Below, piece by piece: positions 36,772 through 45,214 of a DNA stretch of 64,000 bases. Where the stretch lies: assembly GCF_001524445.2 (NCBI RefSeq), contig NZ_CP013417.1:3224001-3288000 (forward strand), in the 5' to 3' direction. The DNA is from Burkholderia savannae. Lineage in GTDB: Bacteria > Pseudomonadota > Gammaproteobacteria > Burkholderiales > Burkholderiaceae. Position 1 is the first letter of the stretch. Every line of letters begins with the position of its first letter. Below the pieces are notes generated by a model. That model searched no databases and had not been told where the DNA came from. It was given only the letters and a program-made list of their open reading frames with translations. Both the position numbers and the translations under genes were made by a program.

Positions 36772-37506
36772 ATGCACGATCTCACGCTGCTCGCCGCGCT
36801 CGTCACCGCGCTCGCGCTGATTCAATCGATCTTCGGGATGGGCATCCTCGTGTTCGGCACGCCGACGCTGCTGCTGTTCGGCGTGGAGTTCGCGGCGGTG
36901 CTCGGCCTGCTGCTGCCCGCGTCGATGACGCTGTCCGCGATCCAGGTGTGGTCGAGCCGCGGCCTGCCGCTGCCCGCTCGCGAGCGCGGCAACATGGCGG
37001 TCTGCGCGGCCGTCGTCGTCGTGTCGCTCGCGACGCTCGTGCTGACGAAGCTCAACGCGCGCGTCGATCTGTTCGTCGGCGGCGCGATGCTGGCCGCCGC
37101 CGTGGTGCGCGTCGCGCCGGTGCTGCGCGACCGCCTGCGCGCGCGCATCGCGCGGCATGACCGACGCTACGTCGTCCTGATGGGCGTCGTGCATGGGCTA
37201 ACCAACATGGGCGGCGCGCTGCTCGCCGTCTATGCGGCGAGCGGGCAGCGCGACAAGGACGAGATCCGCGCGATCGTCGCCCGCTACTACCTGCTGTTCG
37301 GCACGATCCAGCTCGGCACGCTCGCGCTGCTGCGGCCCGCCGCGCTGAGCTGGTCGGGCGCGGCCGTCGCGCCGATCGCGGCGCTCGTCTATGTCGCGCT
37401 CGGCAACGCGATGTTCCGGCGCGCGGGCGCATCGCTGTACGAGCACGCAATGACGGGCTTCATCGGCGCGTACGGCGCCGCCGTGCTCGCGAAGACCGCG
37501 CTATGA
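36772..37506 (+). CDS. TSUP family transporter (sulfite exporter TauE/SafE-like)
   Basis: A 244-residue integral membrane protein with about seven or eight hydrophobic segments. The N-terminus (ALIQSIFGMGILVFGTPTLLL) and the repeat-half motif VVLMGVVHGLTNMGGALLAV are typical of the TSUP/TauE/SafE family, which moves sulfite, sulfoacetate and other organosulfur or C2 acids across the inner membrane. It begins one base after the stop of the pyruvate kinase gene and overlaps the next gene by ATGA. The operon implies a shared small-acid substrate. Confidence 0.85.
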   Translation: MHDLTLLAALVTALALIQSIFGMGILVFGTPTLLLFGVEFAAVLGLLLPASMTLSAIQVWSSRGLPLPARERGNMAVCAAVVVVSLATLVLTKLNARVDLFVGGAMLAAAVVRVAPVLRDRLRARIARHDRRYVVLMGVVHGLTNMGGALLAVYAASGQRDKDEIRAIVARYYLLFGTIQLGTLALLRPAALSWSGAAVAPIAALVYVALGNAMFRRAGASLYEHAMTGFIGAYGAAVLAKTAL

Positions 37507-38435
37507 CGGAGCATTCGATGGCCAACGTCATGGCGGCGCTCGTGCCGATCTTCGCGCTGATCCTGATGGGCTTCGTGATACGCCGGCGGAGGCTGCTCGC
37601 CGATGCGTTCTGGCTGCCGTGCGAGACGCTCAACTACTACTATCTGTTTCCGGCGCTGATGTTCAGCCAGGTCGCGAAGGCGAACCTCGCGCAATTCGCG
37701 ATTCGCCCGATCGCGACGGCGATCCTCGGCGCGGTCGGCTGCGGCGCGCTCGTGCTGTACGCGTGGCGCGCGTGGAGCCGGCAGCCGGGCGCGGTGTTTT
37801 CGTCGGTGATCCAGGGTGCGTTGCGGCCGAACACGTACGTCGGCGTCGCGGCCGCCGCCGCGATGTACGGCAGCGTCGGCCTCACGCTGACGTCGATCAG
37901 CATCGCGATCGCGATCCCGCTGTTGAACGTCGCGTCGATCGTGATCCTGATGCACTACGGCAGCGGCGGCATGCCCTCCTTCAAGCAGGTCGGCAATGCG
38001 CTCGTCAAGAATCCCGTGATCGTCGCGGTGCTGCTCGGCGCGCTTTTCAACCTGAGCGGCCTCGCGCTGCCCGGCACGCTCGCGAGCCTGTTGTCGATCC
38101 TCGGCTCGGCCTCGCTGCCGCTCGGCCTGCTCGCGGTCGGCGCGGGGCTCGACATGAAAGCCGCGAAAGCGGCGAGCGGCCCCGTGCTGCAATCGTCGTT
38201 CATCAAGCTGCTGCTCGTGCCGCTCGTCACGCTCTGGATCGGCGTGAGCCTCGGCATCAAGGGGCCGGCGCTCACGATCATCGTGCTGTTCAACTCGCTG
38301 CCGTGCACGCCTTCGGCGTACATCATGGCGAAGCTGCTCGGCGGCGATCACCGGCTCGCGGCCGGCATCATCACGGTGCAGACCGCGCTCGCGGCGTTCA
38401 CGATGCCGCTCGTGCTGCTGCTGTCGCGCGGCTGA
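37503..38435 (+). CDS. AEC family transporter
   Basis: A 310-residue auxin efflux carrier family permease with about ten hydrophobic segments. The N-terminal ALVPIFALILMGFVIRR, the SALMFS-like FPALMFSQVAKANL and the C-terminal FNSLPCTPSAYIMAKLLGGD are characteristic; bacterial members carry malonate, malate or other carboxylates. The ATG overlaps the TSUP stop codon. Two different export or uptake permeases in one operon with a divergent pyruvate kinase suggest a carboxylate or sulfonate pathway. Confidence 0.88.
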   Translation: MTEHSMANVMAALVPIFALILMGFVIRRRRLLADAFWLPCETLNYYYLFPALMFSQVAKANLAQFAIRPIATAILGAVGCGALVLYAWRAWSRQPGAVFSSVIQGALRPNTYVGVAAAAAMYGSVGLTLTSISIAIAIPLLNVASIVILMHYGSGGMPSFKQVGNALVKNPVIVAVLLGALFNLSGLALPGTLASLLSILGSASLPLGLLAVGAGLDMKAAKAASGPVLQSSFIKLLLVPLVTLWIGVSLGIKGPALTIIVLFNSLPCTPSAYIMAKLLGGDHRLAAGIITVQTALAAFTMPLVLLLSRG

Positions 38436-38690
38436 CGGGGCGCACCCGTCGAGCGTCGGCCGCGCCGCCTCGCTCGCCCGAAAATCTGGATTCCGATCGT
38501 TTTCCCGTCGCCGCGGCGAACCGGCAAACGATTGCACGATTGCGCGCACGTTGACCGGCGTCAAGCGCGCGTCATGGATTCTACTCACTCAGCTCTCGCG
38601 AAATCATCCGTAAACCCGATCATGTCGCCGGACTGCGCACTCCGCCGCAATCGCGACATTCGACGTTACGGACCTTGCAGAGAGCCTTCC

Positions 38691-40439
38691 ATGCGCGCCA
38701 ATCTTCCTGTCACCCAGCGGGAATTCGAGTTCCCCGACGACGCCACGCTGATGTCGACGACCGATCCCCAGAGCTACGTCACGTATGCGAACGCGGCGTT
38801 CATTCAGGTGAGCGGATTCGAGCGCGACGAGATCATCGGCGAGCCGCACAATCTCGTTCGGCATCCCGACATGCCGGCCGAGGCGTTCGCCGACATGTGG
38901 GCGACGTTGAAGGCCGGCTGCTCGTGGACCGCGCTCGTCAAGAACCGCCGCAAGAACGGCGACCACTACTGGGTGCGCGCGAACGCGACGCCCGTGATCC
39001 GCAACGGGCAACTCGTCGGCTACATGTCGGTGCGCACGAAACCGTCGCGCGACGAGATCGCCGGGGCCGAAGCGCTCTATCGCGACTTTCGCGAGCACGG
39101 CGCGCGCGGCAGGAAGTTTCATCAGGGTCTGATCGTGCGCACCGGACTGCTCGGATGGACGTCGCTGCTGCAGACGCTCAGCGCGCGCTGGCGCATCCGA
39201 ACCGCGCTGCTCACGCTCCTCGCCGGCTCCGCGTGGATGGCGTTCCTCTTCGGGCTGCGCGGCGCGATGCTCGACGGCTTCGCCGCCGCCGAGACAATGC
39301 TGCTGCTGTTCGCGGAATTCTGGCTCGCCGCGCAGATCACCGCGCCGCTGCAGCGCGTGCTGAAGCAATCGCTCGCGGTCGCCGCGGGCCAGGCCGGCGA
39401 CAATGTTCACCTGAACCGTATCGACGAGATCGGCATGATCATGCGGGCGGTCAATCAGGCGGGCCTCAACCTGCGCTCGCTCGTCGACGACGTGAGCGAG
39501 CAGTTGTCCGGCCTGCAAGACGCGAGCGGCAAGATCACCGCGGGCAACGACGATCTGAGCGCGCGCAGCGAGCAGGCGGCCGCGAGCCTCGAGGAAACCG
39601 CCGCGTCGATGGAGCAGATGACCGCGACGGTGCGCAACAACGCGGACACCTCCATGCAGGCGAGCGAGCTTGCCGGCTCGACGCGCGATGCCGCCGCGAA
39701 AGGCGACGCGGTGGTCGGCAAGGCGGTCGACACGATGGGCGAGATCAGCGCGTCGAGCCGCAAGATCCGCGAGATCATCGGCGTGATCGACGGCATCGCG
39801 TTCCAGACCAACATCCTCGCATTGAACGCGGCCGTCGAGGCGGCGCGGGCGGGCGAGCAGGGCCGCGGCTTCGCGGTCGTCGCGGCCGAAGTGAGAACGC
39901 TCGCGCAGCGCAGCGCGAACGCGGCGAAGGAGATCGCGGCGCTGATCCACGACAGCGTCGAGAAAACCGCGGCGGGCGGCGCGCTCGTCAATCAGGCGGG
40001 CGAAGCGATGAACGATATCCGATCGCAGGTCGCGCGGGTCGCCGGCCTCATCGGCGAGATCAGCTCGGCCACGCGCGAGCAGTCGGACGGGATCGGCCAG
40101 GTCAACGTCGCCGTCGCGCAGCTCGATCAGATGACGCAACAGAACGCCGCGCTGGTGCAGGAATCGGCGGCGACCGCCGACGACCTGAAGCACCGCACGC
40201 AGCGGCTCGTCGATGCAGTGGCCGTGTTCCGGTCGAACGCGCCCGCGCCTGCGCGGCGCTACGACGCGCGCGCGCCGCAAGCCGGCACCGCGGCCGCGAC
40301 GCCGCTCCAGCGCATGCCCGCCGCGCGCAAGCGCTCCGCGACGCGCATCGCGTCCGCCCCGCCGCACGCGCCCGCGAGCGCCGCGCCCGTTCCCGCCCTC
40401 GCGGCGGCGAGCCCGAATGCCGATTGGCAAACGTTCTGA
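38691..40439 (+). CDS. Methyl-accepting chemotaxis protein, PAS type (Aer-like)
   Basis: A 582-residue chemoreceptor. The N-terminal cytoplasmic PAS domain starts at [19 protein letters not shown] and contains [20 protein letters not shown] and the [14 protein letters not shown] stretch, the pattern of aerotaxis receptors that bind FAD. A hydrophobic region (residues ~165-215) anchors it, followed by a short HAMP-like linker. The signalling domain carries the conserved hairpin [20 protein letters not shown] and methylation-helix glutamates. The last ~70 residues are Ala/Pro-rich and end in DWQTF, consistent with a pentapeptide docking CheR/CheB. It should control flagellar rotation in response to redox state or oxygen. 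Start ATG 38691 is chosen as the family-like beginning. Confidence 0.92.
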   Translation: MRANLPVTQREFEFPDDATLMSTTDPQSYVTYANAAFIQVSGFERDEIIGEPHNLVRHPDMPAEAFADMWATLKAGCSWTALVKNRRKNGDHYWVRANATPVIRNGQLVGYMSVRTKPSRDEIAGAEALYRDFREHGARGRKFHQGLIVRTGLLGWTSLLQTLSARWRIRTALLTLLAGSAWMAFLFGLRGAMLDGFAAAETMLLLFAEFWLAAQITAPLQRVLKQSLAVAAGQAGDNVHLNRIDEIGMIMRAVNQAGLNLRSLVDDVSEQLSGLQDASGKITAGNDDLSARSEQAAASLEETAASMEQMTATVRNNADTSMQASELAGSTRDAAAKGDAVVGKAVDTMGEISASSRKIREIIGVIDGIAFQTNILALNAAVEAARAGEQGRGFAVVAAEVRTLAQRSANAAKEIAALIHDSVEKTAAGGALVNQAGEAMNDIRSQVARVAGLIGEISSATREQSDGIGQVNVAVAQLDQMTQQNAALVQESAATADDLKHRTQRLVDAVAVFRSNAPAPARRYDARAPQAGTAAATPLQRMPAARKRSATRIASAPPHAPASAAPVPALAAASPNADWQTF

Positions 40440-40604
40440 GCAGCGCGTGCCGGCCGTCGCGGCGTCGATACGAAAACAGGCGGCACCCGCGCGCCGCCTG
40501 TTCGTTTGCCGTTCGATGCGCCTCCTTCACAACGCGCGTCGAACGGTCTCGTCACCCGCGCATGCGTTACCGCGCGCGCGGCGACGGCCCGCGAACGACT
40601 GCCG

Positions 40605-41198
40605 TCACTGCGACGCGTCGCCCGGCAGGTGCTTGCGGCTCGCGAGTTCCCGAGCCTGCTGATAGTGCGCCTGAATCACCGGCAGGCCCTTGCGCGCAGC
40701 GTTCTTCAGCTGCTCGTTGCGGCCCGATGCGAGCTCGGCCTGGAACACCGACAGCGTCTTGCGGTTGCCTTCGAGCGCGACCTGCTCGATGTACGCCTTG
40801 TCGAACGCGTCGCCGCGCAGATTCTTGATGCCGTCGAGCACGGCGGGATCGGGATCGTTGTGCGGCACGTCGACGCCGCGCGGGCTCGCGGCGCGCAGCG
40901 TCTGCGACAGCTTCTCGTTGTCGCTCGCGACCCGTTCCGCGAACGCCTTCACGGCGCGATCACTCGAGCGCGAATTCGCGATGCGCGCGGCGTCTCGCTG
41001 CGTCGACACCGCCTTCGTCGCGTCGGTGACGAAAGCCTGATCGGCCTCGTGCAGCCGCGTACCGGTTTCAGCGGCCGCCTCGGGGCGCGGTTGCGTAGGC
41101 GTAGGCGTGGGAGCGGTTTGTGCGGACGCGGCGGTCGCGAAGACGAACAGACCTGCGGCGCACGCACCGGCAAGCGAAAAAGTAGAGCGGCGAGTCAT
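40605..41198 (-). CDS. DUF4142 domain protein, exported
   Basis: A 197-residue protein with a Sec signal peptide (FSLAGACAAGLFVFATAASAQ). The mature part starts with a Pro/Thr-rich linker and then a four-helix DUF4142 domain (ADQAFVTDATKAVSTQRDAA, AFAERVASDNEKLSQTLR, GDAFDKAYIEQVALEGNRK). DUF4142 is a ferritin-like helical bundle of unknown function, common in periplasmic proteins. It is alone in its transcription unit, convergent with the chemoreceptor gene. Confidence 0.82.
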   Translation of the reverse strand: MTRRSTFSLAGACAAGLFVFATAASAQTAPTPTPTQPRPEAAAETGTRLHEADQAFVTDATKAVSTQRDAARIANSRSSDRAVKAFAERVASDNEKLSQTLRAASPRGVDVPHNDPDPAVLDGIKNLRGDAFDKAYIEQVALEGNRKTLSVFQAELASGRNEQLKNAARKGLPVIQAHYQQARELASRKHLPGDASQ

Positions 41199-41884
41199 AC
41201 GTTCTCCTTAGGGTGAAATTCATCAACGGATCGATGAACGGGGCTGCGGCGCTGCGGGCCGGGAGCGGCAACGCGTTCGACGCCGTCGCCGCGAGCGCAC
41301 CGGCCATGGACTCGGATGCGCCGCAACCCGTCCAATGCATTCTAGGAGGCGCGTCGCGACCGAGGTGAAACGATGGTGTCGCTTGTGTAACGGGAGGTAA
41401 GACAATTGGCCGCGCGAGCACGCGCGGCGCGCGCGGGCGTCGCGTACGTACGCTTCGCATTCGTCATCGGCGCACCGCACCGCACCGCATCGCATCGCAT
41501 CGCATCGCATCGCATCGGTCAAAATTTTCCGCCGATGGAAACTCGCGGCGGCGACACCCGCATCTTTTACGCGATGCCGTAAGCCCAATCGAATCAAGCC
41601 GTCGATCGACGCGCGCCGATGCATCGCTTCGTTCGCCTCACGATCCGTGGCGCATGCGGGTCGCGCATCCCGCATGCGCATCGGTGTCGCGCGAGCGCCG
41701 CAACCCGCAACCGAAACGGTCGCGACGATTCTTTCGATGCGCACACACCAAACGCGCACGTCGCGGGCGGTATCGAACGCGCCGTCTAGGTAGATACGCT
41801 GACGCCCCGTTTTTTTGGCTCAAGGACGCACGGCCGCACGCCGATATCTCAGCCAGCCGATGACAAAAATGAAACGGAGGCTTC
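41199..41884. other. Intergenic region containing a pentamer microsatellite
   Basis: 686 bp between divergent genes without a clear coding frame. It has one A/T-richer patch (AAAATTTTCCGCCG, about 41521) next to the CGCAY repeat array and a second near 41860 before the regulator gene. A GGAGG lies four bases ahead of GTG 41885. Confidence 0.45.
41471..41515. repeat. Pentanucleotide tandem repeat (CGCAC)3(CGCAT)6
   Basis: Nine perfect head-to-tail 5-bp units: three CGCAC then six CGCAT. It sits in the intergenic region between the DUF4142 gene and the HD-GYP-like regulator gene, 42 bases from an AAAATTTT island. Short tandem repeats of this kind change copy number by slippage and are typical typing loci in this genus. 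Confidence 0.95.
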
Positions 41885-43327
41885 GTGAACGGACCCGAGG
41901 AACCGACAATGCCCATCGCGGCGGATGCATCGCACCCGCGCGCGGCCGATCACGCCCGATCGACGAACGCCGCTCCCGCAAACATGGTCGGCAACGCGTC
42001 CCCCGTGATCCTGATCGTCGACGACGAACCGAGCATCCTCTCCGCTCTCAAGCGTCTGCTGCGCACGGCGCGCTATCAGGTCGTGACGGCCGACAGCGGC
42101 GCGGCGGGGCTCGACGTGCTCGCCGCCGGCGACGTCGACCTCATCGTCTCCGACATGCGAATGCCCGGCATGACGGGCGCCGAATTCCTCGCTCGCGCGC
42201 AGACGCTGCGCCCGGACACGATGCGCGTCCTGCTGACGGGCTACTCCGAGATCGACGCGGTCGTGAGCGCAATCAACGAAGGCGGCGTGTATCGCTACCT
42301 GAACAAGCCGTGGGACGATCACGATCTGCTGCTCACGGTCAAGCAGGCGCTCGAGCAGCGTCGGCTGCGCCAGGAGACCGCCCGCCTCTTCGCGATCACG
42401 CAGAAGCAGAACGAGGCGCTCGTCGCGTTCAGCACGGAGCTCGAAGCGCAAGTGCACGCGCGCACCGAGGAAATCCGGCAAACCGTGATGTTCCTCGAGG
42501 ACGCGCAACGCGACCTGAAGCGCAATTTCATGACGATGATCCAGGTCGGCGCGAACATGATCGAGCTGCGCTGCGGCGTGATGGGCGGCGAATCGCGGCG
42601 CATCGGCGAACTCGCGAAGCGGCTCGCGCTCGCGTTCGACATGAGCGAGCTGCAGGCGCGGGACCTGCATTTCGCCGGGCTGCTGCACGGAATCGGCAAG
42701 CTGTCGCTGCCGGACGAGCTGCTGCGCAAATCAATCGACCGAATGAGCGCGGAGGAAAGCCGCCAGTTTCATCAGCATGCGCTGCGCGCGCAGATGGTGC
42801 TCACGCCCGTCACGCAGCTCAATCACGTCGCGCACGTCATTCGCCACCAGTACGAGCGCTTCAACGGCCGAGGCACGCCCGACGGGCTCGCGGGCGAAGA
42901 CATCCCGCTCGGCTCGCGCATTCTCGCGGTCGCGCGCGACTACGAAGGGCTCCAGCGCGGCGGCATCGTCAATCATCGCCTGCTGCCCGATCAGGCGATC
43001 GCGCTCATCCAGTCGCAGGCCGGCATGCGCTACGACCCGCAGATCGTCGATCGTTTCGTCGCGCTCGCGAAGGACTTGGCGACGTTCGGCTGCAACACGC
43101 CGTACGCGCAGATCACGGGCGGCCAGCTGCTGGAAGGCATGCGGCTCGCCGACGATTTGCGCACGAGCCGCGGCGTGCTGCTGATGACGAAAGGCAGTGT
43201 CGTGTCCGCGCATCAGGTCGCGCTCGTGCGGCGCTACGAAGCGCAGGAAGCCACGCCGTTCACGATCCTGATCCAGACGCCGCCGCCGAACGCCGATGCC
43301 GCGGCGGCCTCGATGCGCGAAGGCTGA
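41885..43327 (+). CDS. Response regulator with degenerate HD-GYP-like domain
   Basis: A 480-residue protein. The N-terminal receiver has VILIVDDEPSILSALKRLLR, the phospho-Asp in LIVSDMRMPGMTG and Lys in YLNKPW. A coiled linker leads to an HD-GYP-type helical domain. Its signature is altered: GLLHGIGKLSLPDELL has Gly where the metal-binding Asp of HD should be, and HQYERFNGRGTPDGL replaces HHExxDGxGYPxGL. It therefore probably has changed or no cyclic-di-GMP phosphodiesterase activity, but may still bind a partner. GTG 41885 has GGAGG close by; ATG 41909 has GAGG at ideal distance and may be the true start. The MHYT kinase gene follows 54 bp later and is its likely partner. Confidence 0.88.
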   Translation: MNGPEEPTMPIAADASHPRAADHARSTNAAPANMVGNASPVILIVDDEPSILSALKRLLRTARYQVVTADSGAAGLDVLAAGDVDLIVSDMRMPGMTGAEFLARAQTLRPDTMRVLLTGYSEIDAVVSAINEGGVYRYLNKPWDDHDLLLTVKQALEQRRLRQETARLFAITQKQNEALVAFSTELEAQVHARTEEIRQTVMFLEDAQRDLKRNFMTMIQVGANMIELRCGVMGGESRRIGELAKRLALAFDMSELQARDLHFAGLLHGIGKLSLPDELLRKSIDRMSAEESRQFHQHALRAQMVLTPVTQLNHVAHVIRHQYERFNGRGTPDGLAGEDIPLGSRILAVARDYEGLQRGGIVNHRLLPDQAIALIQSQAGMRYDPQIVDRFVALAKDLATFGCNTPYAQITGGQLLEGMRLADDLRTSRGVLLMTKGSVVSAHQVALVRRYEAQEATPFTILIQTPPPNADAAAASMREG

Positions 43328-43381
43328 CGCGCGCGCCGCCGTCGCCGTCGCCGTCGCGCATACCGAGACGAGCCGCTCCTC

Positions 43382-45214
43382 ATGCACGGAACCTTCGACA
43401 TCCCGCTCGTCGTACTGTCGCTCGCGGTCGCGACGCTCGCGTCGTATACCGCGCTCGATCTGAGCGCGCTCATCTCGCTCCTCGACAAGCCGCGGATGCG
43501 GCACGCGTGGCTCGCGGGCGGCGCGGCCGCGATGGGCACGGGCATCTGGGCGATGCACTTCGTCGGCATGCTCGCGTTCTCGCTGCCGATTCCGCTCGGC
43601 TACGACTTCGGGCACACGTTCGCCTCGCTCGCGATCGCGATGATCGTCTCGTACTTCGCGCTGAACGCGCTGACGCGCGCCGCGCTCACGCACGAGCGGC
43701 TCGCGGTGGGCGGCGTGCTGATGGGGCTCGGCATCGCGGCCATGCACTACACCGGCATGAGCGCGCTGCAAATGCACCCCGCGATCGGCTACGACCGCAC
43801 GCTCTTCGTCGCATCGATCGCGATCGCGATCGGCGCGTCGACGATCGCGCTCTGGATCGCGCATCGCCTGAGCGACGAGAACGAGCCGCACGTGTTCGCG
43901 AAGCGGATCGGCGCGGCGGGCATGATGGGCATCGCGATCACGGGCATGCATTACACGGGCATGGCGGCCGCGCATTTTCCGGCGAACGCGGTGTGCGGCG
44001 CCGCCGGCGAAATCAGTGGCGCGTGGCTCGGCGCGACGATCGCGCTCTTCACGGCGACGATCCTGAGCGCGACGCTCGTCGTCTCGCGTTTCGATGCGCG
44101 CACCGCGTTCCTGCGCGGCATGACCGACGCGCTCGAGGAGCTCGTCACGAAGCGCACGAGCGAGCTCGAAGGCGCGCTGCGGCAGTACGAGCGCACGACG
44201 CACGTGCTGCAGCGCACGCGCAAGAAAATGGAGCAGGAAATCGACGAACGCAAGGCCGCGCAGGCGCGCCTCGAGCACGAAAAGGACGAGCAGCGCCGGC
44301 TGATTCGTCAGATCGAGGAAACGCACGTGCAGCTGCTGCAATCGGAAAAGCTCGCGTCGATCGGCCAGCTCGCAGCGGGCGTCGCGCACGAGATCAACAA
44401 CCCGATCGGCTTCGTCAACGCGAATCTCAACACGCTGAAGGGCTGGGTGCAGGGTCTCCTCGATGTGATCGCCGCGCAGGAAAAACTCACGCGCACGCTT
44501 TGCGCCGACGCGCGCGCGCCGCTCGACGCGGTGTCGCGCGAAGTCGATCTCGACTACGTGCGCAGCGACATCGTCGCGCTCATCGACGAATCGATCGACG
44601 GCGCGATGCGCGTGCGCCGCATCGTCGGCGACCTGCGCGATTTCTCGCGGCCGAGCGGCGACGAATGGGCGCTCGCCGATCTGCACGCGGGGCTCGAGAG
44701 CACGCTGAACGTCGTCCACAACGAGCTCAAGTACAAGGCGGACGTCGTGCGCGAATACGGCAGCCTGCCGCTCGTCGAATGCAACGCCGCGCAGTTGAAC
44801 CAGGTGTTCATGAATCTGCTCGTCAACGCCGCGCAGTCGATCGACGCACACGGCACGATCACGATTCGCACGTCGCACGACGCCGACGCCGTGTCGATCT
44901 CGATCGCCGACACGGGCGCGGGCATCTCCGAGGACGTGATCGGCAGGATCTTCGATCCGTTCTTCACGACGAAGCCCGTCGGCCAGGGCACGGGGCTCGG
45001 GCTGTCGATCTCGCACGGCATCGTGGAGCATCACGGCGGGCGCATCGACGTCGAGAGCCGCGTCGGCCGCGGCACGACGTTTACGATCACGCTGCCGATC
45101 CGGCGCAAGTCCGGCTCGGCAGCGAACGCCAACTCCAACGCGCCCGACGGCGCGGACGGCGCGCACCGGACAGTGCGCGCCGCCGCGCCGCTTACGCGCG
45201 GCGAGCCTTGCTGA
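43382..45214 (+). CDS. MHYT-domain sensor histidine kinase
   Basis: A 610-residue membrane kinase. The N-terminal MHYT domain spans about seven helices with three visible signature repeats (WAMHFVGMLAF, AAMHYTGMSAL, TGMHYTGMAAA) whose Met and His residues are thought to bind a metal and sense O2, CO or NO. A coiled linker with many Glu/Arg follows. The HisKA box is GQLAAGVAHEINNPIGFV; the ATPase domain has N-box NLLVNAAQSI, G1 DTGAGI and G2 GQGTGLGLSISHG. It forms a pair with the receiver/HD-GYP-like gene upstream. Its 3' end overlaps the convergent phosphatase gene by 23 bp. Confidence 0.92.
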   Translation: MHGTFDIPLVVLSLAVATLASYTALDLSALISLLDKPRMRHAWLAGGAAAMGTGIWAMHFVGMLAFSLPIPLGYDFGHTFASLAIAMIVSYFALNALTRAALTHERLAVGGVLMGLGIAAMHYTGMSALQMHPAIGYDRTLFVASIAIAIGASTIALWIAHRLSDENEPHVFAKRIGAAGMMGIAITGMHYTGMAAAHFPANAVCGAAGEISGAWLGATIALFTATILSATLVVSRFDARTAFLRGMTDALEELVTKRTSELEGALRQYERTTHVLQRTRKKMEQEIDERKAAQARLEHEKDEQRRLIRQIEETHVQLLQSEKLASIGQLAAGVAHEINNPIGFVNANLNTLKGWVQGLLDVIAAQEKLTRTLCADARAPLDAVSREVDLDYVRSDIVALIDESIDGAMRVRRIVGDLRDFSRPSGDEWALADLHAGLESTLNVVHNELKYKADVVREYGSLPLVECNAAQLNQVFMNLLVNAAQSIDAHGTITIRTSHDADAVSISIADTGAGISEDVIGRIFDPFFTTKPVGQGTGLGLSISHGIVEHHGGRIDVESRVGRGTTFTITLPIRRKSGSAANANSNAPDGADGAHRTVRAAAPLTRGEPC

